Positions 10,819-24,367 are shown, counted from the first letter of the stretch. The stretch: DNA of 64,000 nt from Hordeum vulgare subsp. vulgare (GCF_904849725.1 NC_058518.1:419685081-419749080), one strand, 5' to 3'. Made by a program: numbers and translations. Notes: a model not told the origin generated them from the sequence alone.

Positions 10819-12868
10819 TCAAACACCCATAGCATTATGATCTTTTGCTCGAGGAAGATGTTTAGTCAACGGGTCTGCAACATTCAGATCCGTGTGTACT
10901 TTACAAATATCTATTACTCCACTCTGGACATGGTCCTGGATGGAGTTGTATCGGTGTTTGATGTGCTTGGTCTTCCGGTGAAACCTGGGCTCCTTGGCTA
11001 TGGCAATGGCCCCAGTGTTATCACAGAAGAGTGTCATTGGACCCGACGCGCTTGGAACCACTCCAAGGTTGGTGATGAGCTCCTTCATCCAAATTCCTTC
11101 ATGAGCCGCTTCTGAAGAAGCTATGTACTCCGCTTCACATGTAGATGTTGCCACGACTTCTTGCTTGCTACTGCACCAGCTCACTGCCCCACCATTCAAA
11201 ACATACACGTATCTGGTCTGTGACTTAGAGTTATCCGGATCTGTGTCGAAGCAAGCATCAACGTAACCCTTTACGACGAGCTCTTTGTCACCTCCATAAA
11301 CGAGAAACATCTCCTTAGTCCTCTTCAGGTACTTAAGGATGTTCTTGACCGCTGTCCAGTGTTCCATACCGGGATCACTTTGGTACCTCCCTACCAAACT
11401 TATGGCAAGGTTTATATCAAGTCTGGTACACAACATGGCATACATTAGAGAGCCTACGGCTAAAGCGTATGGGACATTACTCATCTTCTCTCTATCTGCT
11501 GCCATGGTCGGTGACTGAGTCTTACTCAATGTCATACCTTGCAAAACTGGCAAGAACCCCTTCTTTGAGTTTTCCATATTGAACTTCTTCAATATCTTGT
11601 CAAGGTATGTACTTTGCGAAAGACCTATGAGGCGTCTCGATCTATCTCTATAGATCTTGATGCCTAATATGTATGCAGCTTCTCCAACGTCCTTCATCGA
11701 AAAACTCTTGTTCAAATAGGCCTTTATGCTCTCCAACATATCTATATTATTTCCCATCAATAATATGTCATCCACATACAGTATGAGGAAAGCTACAGAT
11801 CTCCCACTCACTTTCTTGTATAGACAAGCTTCTCCATAAACCTGTGTGAACCCAAACGCTTTAATCACCTCATTAAAGCGAATGTTCCAACTCCGAGATG
11901 CTTGCACCAGCCCATAGATGGAGCGCTGGAGCTTGCACACTTTGTTAGCACCCTTAGGGTCGACAAAACCTTCTGGTTGCATCATATACAACTCTTCCTT
12001 AAGATTCCCGTTAAGGAACGCTGTTTTGACGTCCATTTGCCAAATTTCATAATTATGAAAAGCGGCAATTGCTAACATGATTTGGACTAACTTCAACTTT
12101 GCTACGGGAGAGAAAGTCTCTTCGTAGTCAACTCCTTGTATTTGTTGAAAACCCTTTGCGACAAGTCGAGCTTTATAAACGGTCACATTACCGTTTGCAT
12201 CAGTCTTCTTCTTGAAGATCCATTTATTTTCTATGGCTCACCGATCATCGGGCAAGTCCACCAAAGTCCATACTTTGTTCTCATACATGGATCCTATCTC
12301 GGATTTCATTGCCTCAAGCCATTTGTTGGAATCCGGGCCCGCCATTGCTTCTTCATAGTTCGAAGGTTCACCGTTGTCTAGCAACATGATTTCCATCACA
12401 GGGTTGCCGTACCAATCTGGTGCGGAGCGTACGCTTGTGGACCTTCGCCGTTCAGTAGCAACTTGATCCGAAGCTTCATGATCATCATCATTAACTTCCT
12501 CTTCAGTTGGCGTAGGCGCCACAGGAACAATTTCCTGCGCTGCGCTACTCTCCGGTTCGAGAGGGGGTGTAATTACCTCATCAAGTTCTACTTTCCTCCC
12601 ACTTACTTATTTCGAGAGAAACTCTTTCTCTAGAAAGGATCTGTACTTGGCAACAAAGGTTTTACCTTCGGATCTAAGATAGAAGGTATACCCAATAGTT
12701 TCCTTAGGGTATCCTATGAATACGCATTTCTCCGCTTTGGGTTCGAGCTTCTCTGGTTGAAGTTTCTTCACATAAGCATCGCAGCCCCAAACTTTAAGAA
12801 ACGACAGCTTAGGTTTCTTGACAAACCATAGTTCATACGGTGTCGTCTCAACGGATTTAGACGGTGCC
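10819..12868 (-). pseudogene. Copia polyprotein of B: integrase C-terminus, reverse transcriptase, RNase H
   Basis: The frame from 12186 to 10819 encodes a full RT (ARLVAKGF, QMDVKTAFLNG, YVDD in LYVDDILL) and RNase H (VDACFDTD, STCEAEYIA, LFCDNTGAI, ADPLTK). An in-frame TGA at about 12238, where A has an arginine codon, separates it from the linker with EEEVNDDDHE (12522-12241). A further stop lies near 12606. The integrase C-terminal part, with NRAPSK-type, KVWGCDAYVKK and GYPKET blocks, is at 12600-12868. The first half is the neighbouring gag-protease-integrase frame. An internal deletion at about 12869-12876 separates the two and removes part of the integrase core. Confidence 0.9.
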
Positions 12869-14593
12869 CTATTGAAAGTGACTCAAATATTCTCCTCCAC
12901 GATCAGTTCGTAGACACTTAATTTTCCTGTCACGTTGATTCTCAACCTCACTCTGAAATTCCTTGAACTTTTCGAACGTCTCAGATTTGTGTTTCATCAA
13001 GTAGATATACCCATACCTACTCAAATCATCGGTGAGAGTGAGAACATAACGGTAGCCAGCGCGAGCTTCAACGTTCATTGGACCACACACATCAGTATGT
13101 ATTATTTCCAATAAGTTGGTCGCTCTCTCCATTATTCCTGAGAATGGAGTCTTAGTCATCTTGCCCATGAGGCACGGTTCGCATGTGTCAAATGATTCAA
13201 AGTGAAGAGACTCTAATAGTCCATCAGTATGGAGCTTCTTCATGCGCTTAACACCGATATAACCAAGGCGGCAGTGCCACAAGTATGTGGGACCATCATT
13301 ATCAACTTTACATCTTTTGGTACTCACACTATGAATATGTGTAACATCACGATCGAGATTCATCAAGAAGAAACCATTCACCAGCGGAGCATGACCATAA
13401 AACATATCACTCATATAAATAGAACAACCATTATTCTCTGACTTAAATGAGTAGCCGTCTCGCATTAAGCAAGACCCTGATACAATATTCATGCTCAAAG
13501 CTTGTACTAAATAAGAATTATTAAGGTTTAAAACTAATCCCGATGGTATATGTAGAGGTAGCGTGCCGACGGTGATCACATCGACCTTGGAGCCATTCCC
13601 GACGCGCATCATCACCTCGTCCTTGGCCAGTCTCCGCTTATTCCGCAGTTCCTGCTTTGAGTTGCAAATGTGAGTAACAACACCGGTATCAAATACCCAG
13701 AAGCTACTATCAGTGCTGGTAAGGTACACATCAATAACATGTATATCATATATACCTTTAACGTTGCCGACCTTCTTGTCCGCTAAGTACTTGGGGCAGT
13801 TCCGCTTCCAGTGACCTTTTCCCTTGCAATAGAAGCACTCAGTCTCAGGCTTGGGTCCATTCTTTTTCTTCTTCCCGGTATCTGGCTTACCGGGCGCGGC
13901 AACGGCTTTGCCGCCTCTCTTGAAGTTCTTCTTGCCATTGCCCTTCTTGAAACTGGTGGTCTTATTGACCATCAACACTTGATGCTCTTTCTTGATTTGT
14001 ACTTCTGCAGACTTGGGCATCGAGTACAACTCGGGAATGGTATTTTCCATCCCTTGCATGTTGTAGTTCAGCACAAAACCTTTGTAGCTTGGTGGGAGAG
14101 ACAGGAGGATTCTGTCAATTGTAGCATCATCCGGAAGTTCGACTCTAAGTGAAGTCAGACGGCCATGTAACCCAGACATTTTGAGTATGTGCTCACTCAC
14201 AGAACTGTTCTCCTCCATCTTACAGCTAAAGAACTTGTCGGAGACTTCATATCTCTCGACACGGGCATGAGCTTGAAAAACTAGTTTCATCTCTTGGAAC
14301 ATCTCATATGCACCGTGTTGCTCAAAACGCCTTTGGAGCCCCGTTTCCAAACTGTATAAAATGCCACACCTAACCATAAAGTAGTCATCACTCCGCGTTT
14401 CCCAGACGTTCAGAATGTCCTGGGCTGCTGCAGGAGCAGGAGGGTCACCTAGCGGCGCATCAAGGACATAAGCCTTTTTAGCTGCTTCAAGGATGAGCTT
14501 CAAGTTGCGGACCCAGTCTGCATAGTTGCTACCATCATCTTTCAGCTTGTTTTTCTCTAGGAATGCGTTGAAATTGAGGTTGACGTTGGCCAT
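12869..14593 (-). pseudogene. Copia gag, protease and integrase N-terminus of B
   Basis: The 574-codon frame starts at ATG 14593, just after a TTGTAG. It encodes gag with a CCHC zinc knuckle (CFYCKGKGHWKRNC, about residue 250), then the aspartic protease active site DTG (WVFDTGVVTHIC, about residue 305). The integrase zinc finger follows (LWHCRLGY ... CEPC). Its second histidine appears replaced by tyrosine (GY where GH is usual). The first two catalytic aspartates are present (HTDVCGP, LRTDRGGEYLS). The frame then ends at a deletion junction, so the segment with the catalytic glutamate is missing compared with A, where NGVSE survives near 22610. Gag forms the particle, the protease cuts the polyprotein, and integrase inserts the DNA. 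Confidence 0.92.
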
Positions 14594-15835
14594 CTACAAT
14601 ATTTATAAAGGCAACTTTTAGACTAAGTTCATGAAAATTAAGTTCGTTTAATCAAATTAAGTATGAACTCCCACTTAAATCAACATCCCTCTAGTCATCT
14701 AAGTGATACATGATCCATGTTGACTAACCCGTGTCCGATCATCACGTGAGACGGACTAGTCATCATGGTGAGCAACTTCATGTTGATCGTATTCAACCAT
14801 ACGACTCATGTTCGACCTTTCAGTCTCTTGTATTCGAGGTTATCTGTGTACATGCTAAGCTCGTCGAGTCAACCTAAGTGTTTCGCGTGTGAAATTTGGC
14901 TTACACCCATTGTATGCGAACGTTAGAATCTATCACACTCGATCATCATGTGGTGCTTTGAGACAACGATCCTTCGCAACGGTGCACACTTAGGGGAATA
15001 CGTTCTCGAATTTTTTTAAGAGGGATCATCTTATTATGCTACCGTCGTTCTAAGAAATAAGATGTAAAACATGATAAACATCACATGCAATCATATAGTG
15101 ACATCATATGGTCATTATCATCTTTGCTCTTTCGATCTCCATGTTCAGGCATCACATGATCATCATTGTCACCGGCATGACACCATGATCTCCATCATCG
15201 TGTCTCCGTGAAGTCATCACGCCAACTACTACTACCACTACTACTATAGCTAACCGTTAGCAATGAAGTAAAAGTAGTAAACACATGGCGTTGCATCTCA
15301 TACAATAAATTAAGACAACTCCTATGGCTCCTGCCGATTGTCATACTCATCGACATGCAAGTCGTGAATCCTATTACAATAACATGATCATCTCATACAT
15401 CACACATGCAACATCACAACTTTAGCCATATCACCTCACATGTCAAACCCTGCAAAAACAAGTTAGACATCCTCTAATTGTTGTTGCAAGTTTTACGTGG
15501 CTGATTTGGGTTTCTAGCAAGAACACCTTCTTACCTATGTGACAGCCACAACGATGGTATGCCAAATCTATTTGCCCTTCATTAGGACCCTTTTCATCAA
15601 ATCCAATCCGACTAGAGTGGGAGACACACACACCCGCTAGCCACCTTTATGCACGGTGTGCATGTGTGTCGGTGGAACCTGTCTCACGTAAGCGTACGTG
15701 TAAGGTCGGTCCGGGCTGCTTCATACCACAATACCGCCGGAAAAGAATAAGACTAGTAGCGGCAAGCAATTGACAAATCATCGCCCACAACCTTTTGTGT
15801 TCTACTCGTGCATAGAATCTACGCATAGAAAACCT
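14594..15835 (-). other. Untranslated leader of Copia element B
   Basis: This is the 1.24-kb stretch between primer site and gag start. It matches the A leader (24368-25605) in many blocks, such as gatcatcacgtgag and ctaccgtcgttctaagaaa. It holds no convincing coding frame. BARE-like elements are known for long leaders. Confidence 0.75.
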
Positions 15836-15848
15836 GGCTCTGATACCA
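15836..15848 (-). promoter_or_regulatory. Primer-binding site of B (initiator tRNA-Met type)
   Basis: On the minus strand this reads TGGTATCAGAGCC, two bases after the 5' LTR end. It is the complement of the 3' end of initiator tRNA-Met, the usual minus-strand primer for plant Copia elements. Confidence 0.93.
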
Positions 15849-16320
15849 CTGTTTGGTAATGTAGCATAAATTCAAAATTTTCCTACGCCATATTCAGATC
15901 TTCCTATGGAGAGACCACCAACGAGAGAGAGGGGTGAGTGCATCTTCAAACCTTTGAAGATCGCTAAGCGGAAGCATTGCTAGAACGCGGTTGATGGAGT
16001 CGTACTCGCGGTGATTCAGATCGCGGGGTGATTCCGATCTAGTGCCGAACCACGGCACCTCCGCGTTCAACACACGTGCAGCCTGGTGACATCTGCCGCA
16101 CCTTGATCCAGCAAGGAGGAGCGAGAGGTTGGGGAAGATCTCCGGCAGCACGACGACATGGTGTCGATGGAGAGACGAGGTCTCCCGGCAGGGCTTCGCC
16201 AAGCACCGTGGGAGAGGAGGAAGGAGGGGAGCAGGGTTGCGCCGAGGGAGAGGGAGAACTGTGTGTAAAACAGCCCCAAAACCCTCTCTATATATAGGAG
16301 GAGGGGAGGGGGTGTGCCAC

Positions 16321-17939
16321 AGATGTCAGCTGTACTTCCCTTGCAACGGCGCCAGAAATAGTCGTGTCGATGGCACCAGGAATCCTTCAGCTGCGGCTAC
16401 GCCTTAAGGGACTTCCTAGGCAAGTATGCAAAGGATTTCCCCCGTGGCCTTGGAGCCTTGCGTTGGTGTTCCCTCGAAGCGGAAAGGGTGATGTAGCACA
16501 GCGGTGGTAAGTATTTCCCTCAGTTTGAGAACCAAGGTATCAATCCGGCGGAGGAGTATCTCAAAATCCTGCACAAACACAAAAGCTTGCTCCCAACGCT
16601 ATGAAGGGGTTGTCAATCCCTTATAGATTGTTTGCCAAGTGAGAACTGAAAGCAACAAAGTAACAAAGCAAAGTAAAAGCGGAGGTGTAAACGATGGATG
16701 TGAATAGACCCGGGGGCCGTAGTGTTTACTAGTGGCTTCTCTCATGAAAGCAAGTAGACGGTGGGTGAACAAATTACTATCGAGCAATTGATAGAACCGC
16801 GGAAAGTCGTGACGATATCTATGCAATGATTATATCTATAGGCATCACATCCAATACAAGTAGACCTATACTTTCTTCATCTACTACTATTACTCCACAC
16901 GTCGACCGCTATCCAGCATGCATCTAGTGTATTAAGTCCATAAGAACAGAGTAACGCCTTAAGCAAGATGACATGATGTAGAGGGATAATCTCAAACCAA
17001 TGATAAAACCCCATCTTTTTACCCTTGATGGCAACTACTTGATGTGTGCCTTGCTGCCCCTACTGTCACTGGGAAAGGTCACCACATGGTAGAACCCAAA
17101 ACCAAGCACTTCTCCCATTGCAAGAATCATAGATCTAGTTCGCCAAACAAAACCCAAGACTCGGAGAGACTTACAAGGATATAAAATCATGCATATAAGA
17201 AATCAGCAACGACTAAAATATATATCATAGATAATCTGATCACAAATCCACAATTCATCGGATCTCGACAAACACACCGCCAAAGAAGATTACATCGGAT
17301 AGATCTCCATGAAGATCATGGAGAACTTTGTATTGAAGACCCAAGAGAGAGAAGAAGCCATCTAGCTACTAACTACGGACCCGTAGGTCTGAAGTGAACT
17401 ACTCACGAGTCATTGGAGGGGCGATGATGATGATGATGAAGCCCTCCAACTCCAAAGTCCCCTCCGGCAGGCGCCGGGAAGGGTCTCCAGATGAGATCTC
17501 GCGGAAACGGAAGCTTGCGGCGGCGGAAAAGTATTTTCGAGCCTCCCCTGATTTTTTGCGGAATATTTGGGAATTTATAGGCCAAAGACCTAGGTCAGGG
17601 GGCGGACAGGGAGGTCACAAGCCTGCCCACCGCCGCCTCCCCCTGGTGGCAGAGTGGGGGCTTCTGGGCTCCCTTGAGCCCACCTGGCTTGGCCCAAAGT
17701 CCCCCTGATCTTCTTCCGTTCGGGAAAAAAAATCATTTCGGGGTTTTTCTTCCGTTTGGACTCCGTTCCAAAATCTGATCTGAAAAGAGTCAAAAAACAC
17801 GGAAAAACAAGAACTGTCACTTGGCACTGAATTAATAAGTTAGTCCCAAGAAAGATATAAAAGGTACATAAAACAACCAAAGAAGACAAGATAACAGCGT
17901 GAAACCATAAAAAATTATAGATATGTTTGAGACGTATCA
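16321..17939 (-). mobile_element. Solo LTR Z (Athila/Sabrina-like), TSD GCCAC
   Basis: The 1619-bp segment ends gagacgtatca, which is TGATACGTCTC read on the minus strand, a Gypsy LTR start. The flanking pentamers match exactly (GCCAC at 16316-16320 and 17940-17944). The other terminus reads AGATGTC instead of an expected TGATGTC, one base off the TG...CA rule. No internal region is attached. A (GAT)n microsatellite is at about 17423-17438. Y is a diverged copy of the same family. Confidence 0.88.
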
Positions 17940-18179
17940 GCCACCACTAGGGTTCCCACCCTAGGTGGTGCGGCAGCCCCCCCCAGATGGGAGGTGCAGC
18001 GGCCAGGGCAAGGAGAGGGTGTGGCGCACCCCTAGGTGGGCCTTAGGCTCACCAGCGCCTAGGGTTTCCCCTCCCTCACTCTTGGTTGCGCATGGGCTGG
18101 GTGTGGGGGGCACACCAGCCCACCTATGGGCTGGTTCCCTCCCGCACTTGGCCCACATAGCCCTTCGGGGCTTGTGGCC

Positions 18180-21100
18180 TGATAACCCACAAGTGTAGGG
18201 GATCGCAACAGTTTTCGAGGGTAGAGTATTCAACCCAAATTTATTGATTCGACACAAAGGGAAGCGAAAGAATATTCTCAAGTATTAGCAACTGAGTTTG
18301 TCAATCTCAACCACACCTGAAAGATTAGTGTCTGCAAGCAAAGTATCAGTAGCAAAGTAGTACGATAGCAACGGTGTCAGAAAAAGATCTGTTGACGGCA
18401 GACTATTCCTAACTGTTGTATCAATGACGCCAGTAAATAGCACGTGGACGGGGAACTATTCTTCCCGGCAACGGTGTCGGAAAAGTCTTGCAACAAGTAG
18501 GAGAAAGTAACAAGTAACAACAATAGTGACTGCAGTAGTATGGAACAACAGTAGTGACAGCAGCAGCAAGTAACAGCAGTAACCAGTAGCAGCAGAGTAA
18601 CAGCAGTAGCAACAATAGTAGCGACAAAGTAACATAACAAGGGCCAGTAGTAAAAGACTCGTAGGTAGTGGATTCGTGATGGATGAGTATGGCGGATGTG
18701 ATTCATCATGTAACAGCTATAACACGGAGCGATAAGTAACTAGCTCCCGTTCCTCAATCTAATGTAGGCTTGTATTCCGTATGTAGTCATACGTGCTTAG
18801 GGAAAAGAACTTGCGTGACATCTATTGTCCATCCCTCCCATGGCAGCGGGGTCCTAATGGAAACTACGTGATATTAAGGTTCTCCTTTTAATAAAGAACC
18901 GGACCAACGCATTAACACTTGGTGAATACATGAACTCCTCATACTATGGTCATCTCCGGGAGTGGTTCCGGCTATTGTCACTCCGGGGTTGCCGGGTCAT
19001 AACACATAGTAGGTGACTACACCTTGCAAGATAGGATCTAAAACACACATATATTGGCGACAACATAATAGGTTCAGATCTAAAATCATGGCACCCAGGC
19101 CCTAGTGACAAGCATTAAGCATGGCAAAGTAGTAGCAACATCAATCTCAGAACATAGTGGATACTAGGGATCAATCCCCGTCAAAACTAACTCGATTACA
19201 TGATAGATCACATCCAACTCATCACCGTCCATCAAGCCTACGATGAGATTACTCACGAACGATGAAGAGCATCATGTAATTGGTGACGGAGGAAGGTTGA
19301 TGATGACGATGGCGATGATTTCCCCTCTCCGGAGCCCAGAACGGACTCCAGATCTGCCCTCCAGACGAAGAACAGGGGGTGGCGGCGCCTCCGTATTGTA
19401 AAACACGATGAATCCTTCTCTCTGATTTTTTCCGGGCGAGACGGAAGATATAGAGCTGAGTTTGGAGGCGGTGGTGCCACGTGGGCCCCACAAGCCCTCC
19501 CGGCGTGGCCAGGGTGGTGGCCGCGGCATGTGGGCTTGTGGCCCACTCGCACACTGCTACTGCGTCAACAGACCTTCCCTGGAAATGGCGCCAGGAATCC
19601 TTCTGCTACGGGCTACACCTATAGGGACTTCCTTGGCAAATATGCAAAGGATTTCCCCGTGGCCTTGCAGCCTTGCGTTGGTGTTCCCTTGAAGAGGAAA
19701 GGGTGATGTAGCGCAACAGCGGTAAGTATTTCCCTCAGTTTGTGAACCAAGGTATCGATCAAGTAGGAGGATCGCGTCAAGTCACAAGTACCTGCACAAA
19801 CACAAAGAGCTTGCACCCAACATTATGAAGGGGTTGTCAATCCCTTATAGATTGTTTGCAAAGTGAGAACTGAAAGCAAAAAAGTAAACAAAGCAAAGTA
19901 AAAGTGAAAGTGGAGACGATAGTTGTGAATAGACCCGGGGGCCGTAGTGTTCACTAGTGGCTTCTCTCATGAAAGCAAGTAGACGATGGGTGAACGAATT
20001 ACTGTCGAGCAATTGATAGAACCGCGCAAAGTCATGACGTTATCTAAGGCAATGATTATATCTATAGGCATCACGTCCAAAACAAGTAGACCGGTACTTT
20101 CTGCATCTACTACTATTACTCCACACGTCGACCGCTATCCAGCATGCATCTAGTGTATTGAGTTCAAAAGAACAGAGTAACGCCTTAAGCAAGATGACAT
20201 GATGTAGATGGAAAATTTCAAATTTATAATGAAAGCCCATCTTGTTACCCTTGATGGCAACAACATGATGCGTGCCTTGCTTCCCCTTCTGTCACTGGGA
20301 AAGGTCACCGCCCGGTACGAAACCAAAACCAAGCACTTCTCCCATTGCAAGAATGATAGATCTAGTTGGCCAAACAAAACCCAAGACTCGGAGAGACTTA
20401 CAAGGATATCAAATCATGCATATAAGAAATCAGCAAAGACTCAAATATAATTCATAGATAATTTGATCACAAATCCAAAATTCATCGGATCTCGACAAAC
20501 ACACCGCCAAAGAGGATTACATCAGATAGATATCCATGAAGATCATGGAGAACTTTGTATTGAAGATCCAAGAGAGAGAAGAAGCCATCTAGCTACTAAC
20601 TACGGACCCGTAGGTCTGAAGTGGAGTACTCACGAGTCATTGGAGAGGCGATGATGTTGATGTAGAAGCCCTCCAACTCCAAAGTCCCCTCCGGCAGGGC
20701 ACCGGGAAGGGTCTCCAGATGAGATCTCACGGAAACGGAAGCTTGCGGCGGCGGAAAAGTGTTTTCGTGGATGCCCTGATTTTTTCTGCGATTTTAGGGA
20801 ATTTATAGGCCAAAGAGCTAGGGCAGGGGAATTTAGGGAATTTATAGGCCAAAGAGCTAGGGATTTTAGGGAATTTATAGGACAAAGAGCTAGGCCAAGC
20901 CTGGTTGCCGCAGGCCCCCCTGGCCGCGACAACAGGGCTTGTGGGCTCCCTGTGGGCCCCCTGCCTTGGCCCTCAAGTCCCCCGATCTTCTTCTGTTCTG
21001 GTAAAATTTATTTCGGGCATTTTATTCCGTTTGGACTCCATTCCAAAATCAGATCTAAAAAGAGTCAAAAACACACAAAAAACAGGAATTGGCACTTGGC

Positions 21101-21443
21101 ACTGAATTAATAAGTTAGTCCCAAAAAAGATATAAAAGGTATATAAAACATCCAAAGTTGACAAGATAACAGCCTGAAACCATAAAAAATTATAGATACG
21201 TTTGAGACGTGTCACACACCTCCTCCGGTGGATATTTACGCAGGTATTTTTCATTTATTCTAGAAAAATTCTCCGTAAATTTTCAGGACATTCCGAGAAC
21301 TTTTATTTCTGCACAAAAACAACACCATGGCAATTCTGCTGAAAACAGCGCCAGTCCAGGTTAGTTCCATTCAAATCATGCAAATTAGAGTCCAAAACAA
21401 GGGCAAAACAGTTCGGAAAAGTAGATATGACGGAGACGTATCA
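18180..21443 (-). mobile_element. Solo LTR X (Gypsy, U-like family), interrupted by Y, TSD TGGCC
   Basis: It begins tgataacccacaagtgtagg and ends cggagacgtatca. Read on the minus strand this is TGATACGTCTCCG to TGTGGGTTATCA, the termini seen in the LTR of U. The TSD TGGCC is exact at 18175-18179 and 21444-21448. With Y and its TSD removed, the LTR is about 1.6 kb. A degenerate CAG/AAC-rich stretch occupies about 18500-18630; the leucine-rich minus-strand frames over it are compositional. Confidence 0.87.
19555..21214 (-). mobile_element. Solo LTR Y (same family as Z) inside X, TSD CACAC
   Basis: It begins tgctactgcgtcaacag and ends tttgagacgtgtca (minus-strand start TGACACGTCTC). The TSD CACAC is exact at 19550-19554 and 21215-21219. 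Length is 1660 bp. A short imperfect repeat of aatttataggccaaagagcta occurs three times near 20809-20894. This is the innermost level of the nest. Confidence 0.88.
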
Positions 21444-22502
21444 TGGCCCCTCCCGGTGGGCCTCCGGAACCTTTCTCGTGGTCCCGGCACTTTGCCGGTG
21501 GTGCCCGAAACATTTCCAGCGTCCAAATCCATCCATCCTATATATCAATCTTTACCTCCGGACCATTCCGGAGCTCCTCGTGACGTCCGGGATCTCATCT
21601 GAGACTTCAAACATCCTTCGGTAACCTCGTATAACAATTCCCTATAACCCTAGCGTCATCGAACCTTAAGTGTGTATACCCTACGGGTTCGGGAGGCATG
21701 CAGACATGACCGAGACACTCTCCGGCCAATAACCATCAGCGGGATCTGGATACCCATGGTGGCTCCCACATGTTCCACGATGATCTCATCGGATGAACCA
21801 CGATGTCAAGGATTCAATCAATCCCATATACAATTCCCTTTGTCTGTCGGTATAGAACTTGCCCGAGATTCGATCATCGGTATGCCTATACCTTGTTCAA
21901 TCTCGTTACCGGTAAGTCTCTTTACTCGTTCCATAGCACGTCATCCTGTGACTAACTCCTTAGTCACATTGAGCTCATGATGATGTTCTACCGAGTGGGC
22001 CCAGAGATACCTCTCCGTCACACGGAGTGACAAATCCCGATCTCGATTCATACCAACCCAACAGACACTTTCGGAGGTACCCGTAGTGCACCTTTATAGT
22101 CACCCAGTTACGTTGTGACGTTTGATAATCCTACAGCGTCCAGGAGTTGCACAACCTCACAGTCGAAGGAAAAGACACTTGACATTAGAAAAGCTTTAGC
22201 ATACGAACAATACGATCTCGTGCTATGCTTAGGATTGGGTCTTGTCCATCACATCATTCTCCCAATGATGTGATCCCGTTATCAATGACATCTAATGCCC
22301 ATGATCAGGAAACCATGATCATCTATTGATCAATGAGCTAGCCAACTAGAGGCTTGCTAGGGACACATTGTGATCTATTTATTCACACATGTATTACCGT
22401 TTGTTGCTAATACAATTATAGCGTGAACAATAGACGATTATCATGAACAAGGAAATATGATAATAACCATATTATTATTGCCTCTAGGGCATATTTCCAA
22501 CA

Positions 22503-24367
22503 TCTAATGCATAACCCCAAAACAATAATGGCAAATCGTTAAGAGACATCATAGATCGCACCATTTCTAACAAAGTACGATTACAATGTTCGGACACACC
22601 ATTATGCTGTGGTATTCCAGGCGGTGTCAACTGTGAAACAATTCCACATTGTCTTAAGTGAGCACCAAACTTGAAACTCAGATATGCACTCCCACGATCA
22701 GAACGTAGGAACTTGATCTTCTTGTTACGATGATTTTCAACTTCACTCTAAAATTGCTCGAACTTCTCAAACGTTTGAGACTTGTGCTTCATCAAGTAGA
22801 TATATCCATACCTACTCAATCGTCAGTGAAGGTGAGAAAATAACTATATCCACCGCGCGCCTCCACATTCATCGGACCGCACACATCGGTATGTATTATG
22901 TCCAACAATTCACTTTTATGCTCCATTGTTCTGGAGAATGGAGTCTTAGTAATCTTGCCCATGAGTCATGGTTCGCACGTGTCAAGTGACTCCAAAAGCC
23001 CATCGAAATGGAGTTTCTTCATACGTTTTACACCAATATGACCTAAGCGGCAGTGCCACAAAACATGGCGCTATCATTGTTAACTCTACACCTTTTGGTC
23101 TCAATGTTATGTATATGTGTATCATCGCTATCAAGATTCAATATGAACAATCCTATCACATTGGGTGCATGACCATAAAAGATATTACTCATAGAAATAG
23201 AACAACCATTATTATCTGACTTAAATGAGTAACCGTCTCGCAATAAACAAGATCTAGATATAATGTTCATGCTTAACGCATGCACTAAATAACAATTATT
23301 TAAGTTCATAACTAATCCTGATGGTAACTGAAGTGAGACTGTGCCGACGGCGATTGCATCAACCTTGGAACCATTTCCCACGTGCATTGTCACTTCATCC
23401 TTCGCCACTCTTCGTTTATTCCGCAGTTCCTGCTTCGAGTTGCAAATATGAGCAACAGAACCGGTATCAAATACCCAGGCACTACTACGAGAGTTGGCTA
23501 AGTACACATCAATAACATGCATATCAAATATACCTGATTTTTCCTTGGCCGCCTTCTTATCAGCCAAATACTTGGGGCAGTTGAGCTTCCAGTGACCCAG
23601 TCCCTTGCAATAATAACACTCTGTTTCAGGCTTAGGTCCAGCCTTGGGTTTCTTCATCAGATTGGCAACAGGCTTGCCGATCTTCTTGGAGTTACCCTTC
23701 TTGCCTTTGCCGTTTCTCTTGAAACCAGTGGTCTTATTGACCATCAACACTTGATGCTCTTTCCGGAGTTCTGACTCTGCGACTTTCAGCATCGCGAATA
23801 ACTCGCCGGGTGACTAGTTCATCCCTTGCATGTTATAGTTCAACACAAAGCTCTTATAGCTAGGTGGCAGTGATTGAAGAATTATGTCAGTGATAGCCTC
23901 TTGCGGGAGTTCAATCCCCAGCTCAGCTAGACGGTTTGAGTACCGAGACATTTTGAGCACATGTTCACTGATAGACGAATTCTCCTCCATCTTGCAAGCA
24001 TAGAGTTTATCAGAGGTCTCATACCTCTCGATCCGGGCGTTCTTCTGAAAGATAAACTTCAACTCCGGGAACATCTCATATGCTCCATGATGCTCAAAGC
24101 AACGTTGAAGTCCTCTAAGCCATACAAGACTGCACATTGAACTACTTAGTAGTCCTCCTTACGTTTTAACCCGGCGTTCAAAAAATCTTGGCTAGACGTA
24201 GCGGGTGGTTGATCTCCTAGCGCAGCATTAATGACATGATCCTTCTTCCTATCTTGCAAGAGCAGCTTTAGATTACGAGCCCAGTCTACAAAGTTCCTTC
24301 CATCATCTTTCAACTTAGCTTTCTCTAGGAACGTATTAAAATTCAGGGTGACTACTGCGTGAGCCAT
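22503..24367 (-). pseudogene. Copia gag, protease and integrase of A
   Basis: Gag starts at ATG 24367 and matches B's gag (LNFNTFLEKAKLKDDG). Stops or frame changes occur near 24140 and 23800. The CCHC knuckle (CYYCKGLGHWKLNC) and the protease active site (WVFDTGSVAHIC) lie in the frame 23792-23043. The integrase follows in broken frames to 22503 and includes the segment with the catalytic glutamate (NGVSE). Element B interrupts it at 22503, and the rest continues at 9015. Compared with B it keeps the integrase core but has more frame breaks. Confidence 0.88.

Larger units (their letters stand above)
9016..22502 (-). mobile_element. Copia element B (BARE-1/Angela-like), full length, TSD TCTAA
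   Basis: Two LTRs flank gag-pol on the minus strand: 3' LTR 9016-10771 and 5' LTR 15850-22502, the latter enlarged by solo LTRs Z and X. The five-base TSD TCTAA is exact at 9011-9015 and 22503-22507. Both flanks continue the polyprotein of A, so B inserted in A's integrase. With Z, X and their TSD copies removed, the 5' LTR is about 1760 bp against 1756 bp for the 3' LTR. I see about 30 differences in the first ~470 bp of the pair, so B is not very young. Confidence 0.93.
15850..22502 (-). mobile_element. 5' LTR of Copia element B, interrupted by Z and X
   Basis: LTR segments are 15850-16320, 17945-18179 and 21449-22502. It begins tgtttggtaatgtagc (the other LTR has tgttgggtaacgtagc) and ends atatttccaaca. 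A TATA-like tatatatagg near 16290-16299 would serve minus-strand transcription, but the insertions now split the LTR. Confidence 0.92.

Noticed and set aside
18377..18709. Leucine/valine/cysteine-rich frames on the minus strand, possibly membrane proteins
   Set aside because: They are translations of a degenerate CAG/AAC-rich stretch inside solo LTR X.
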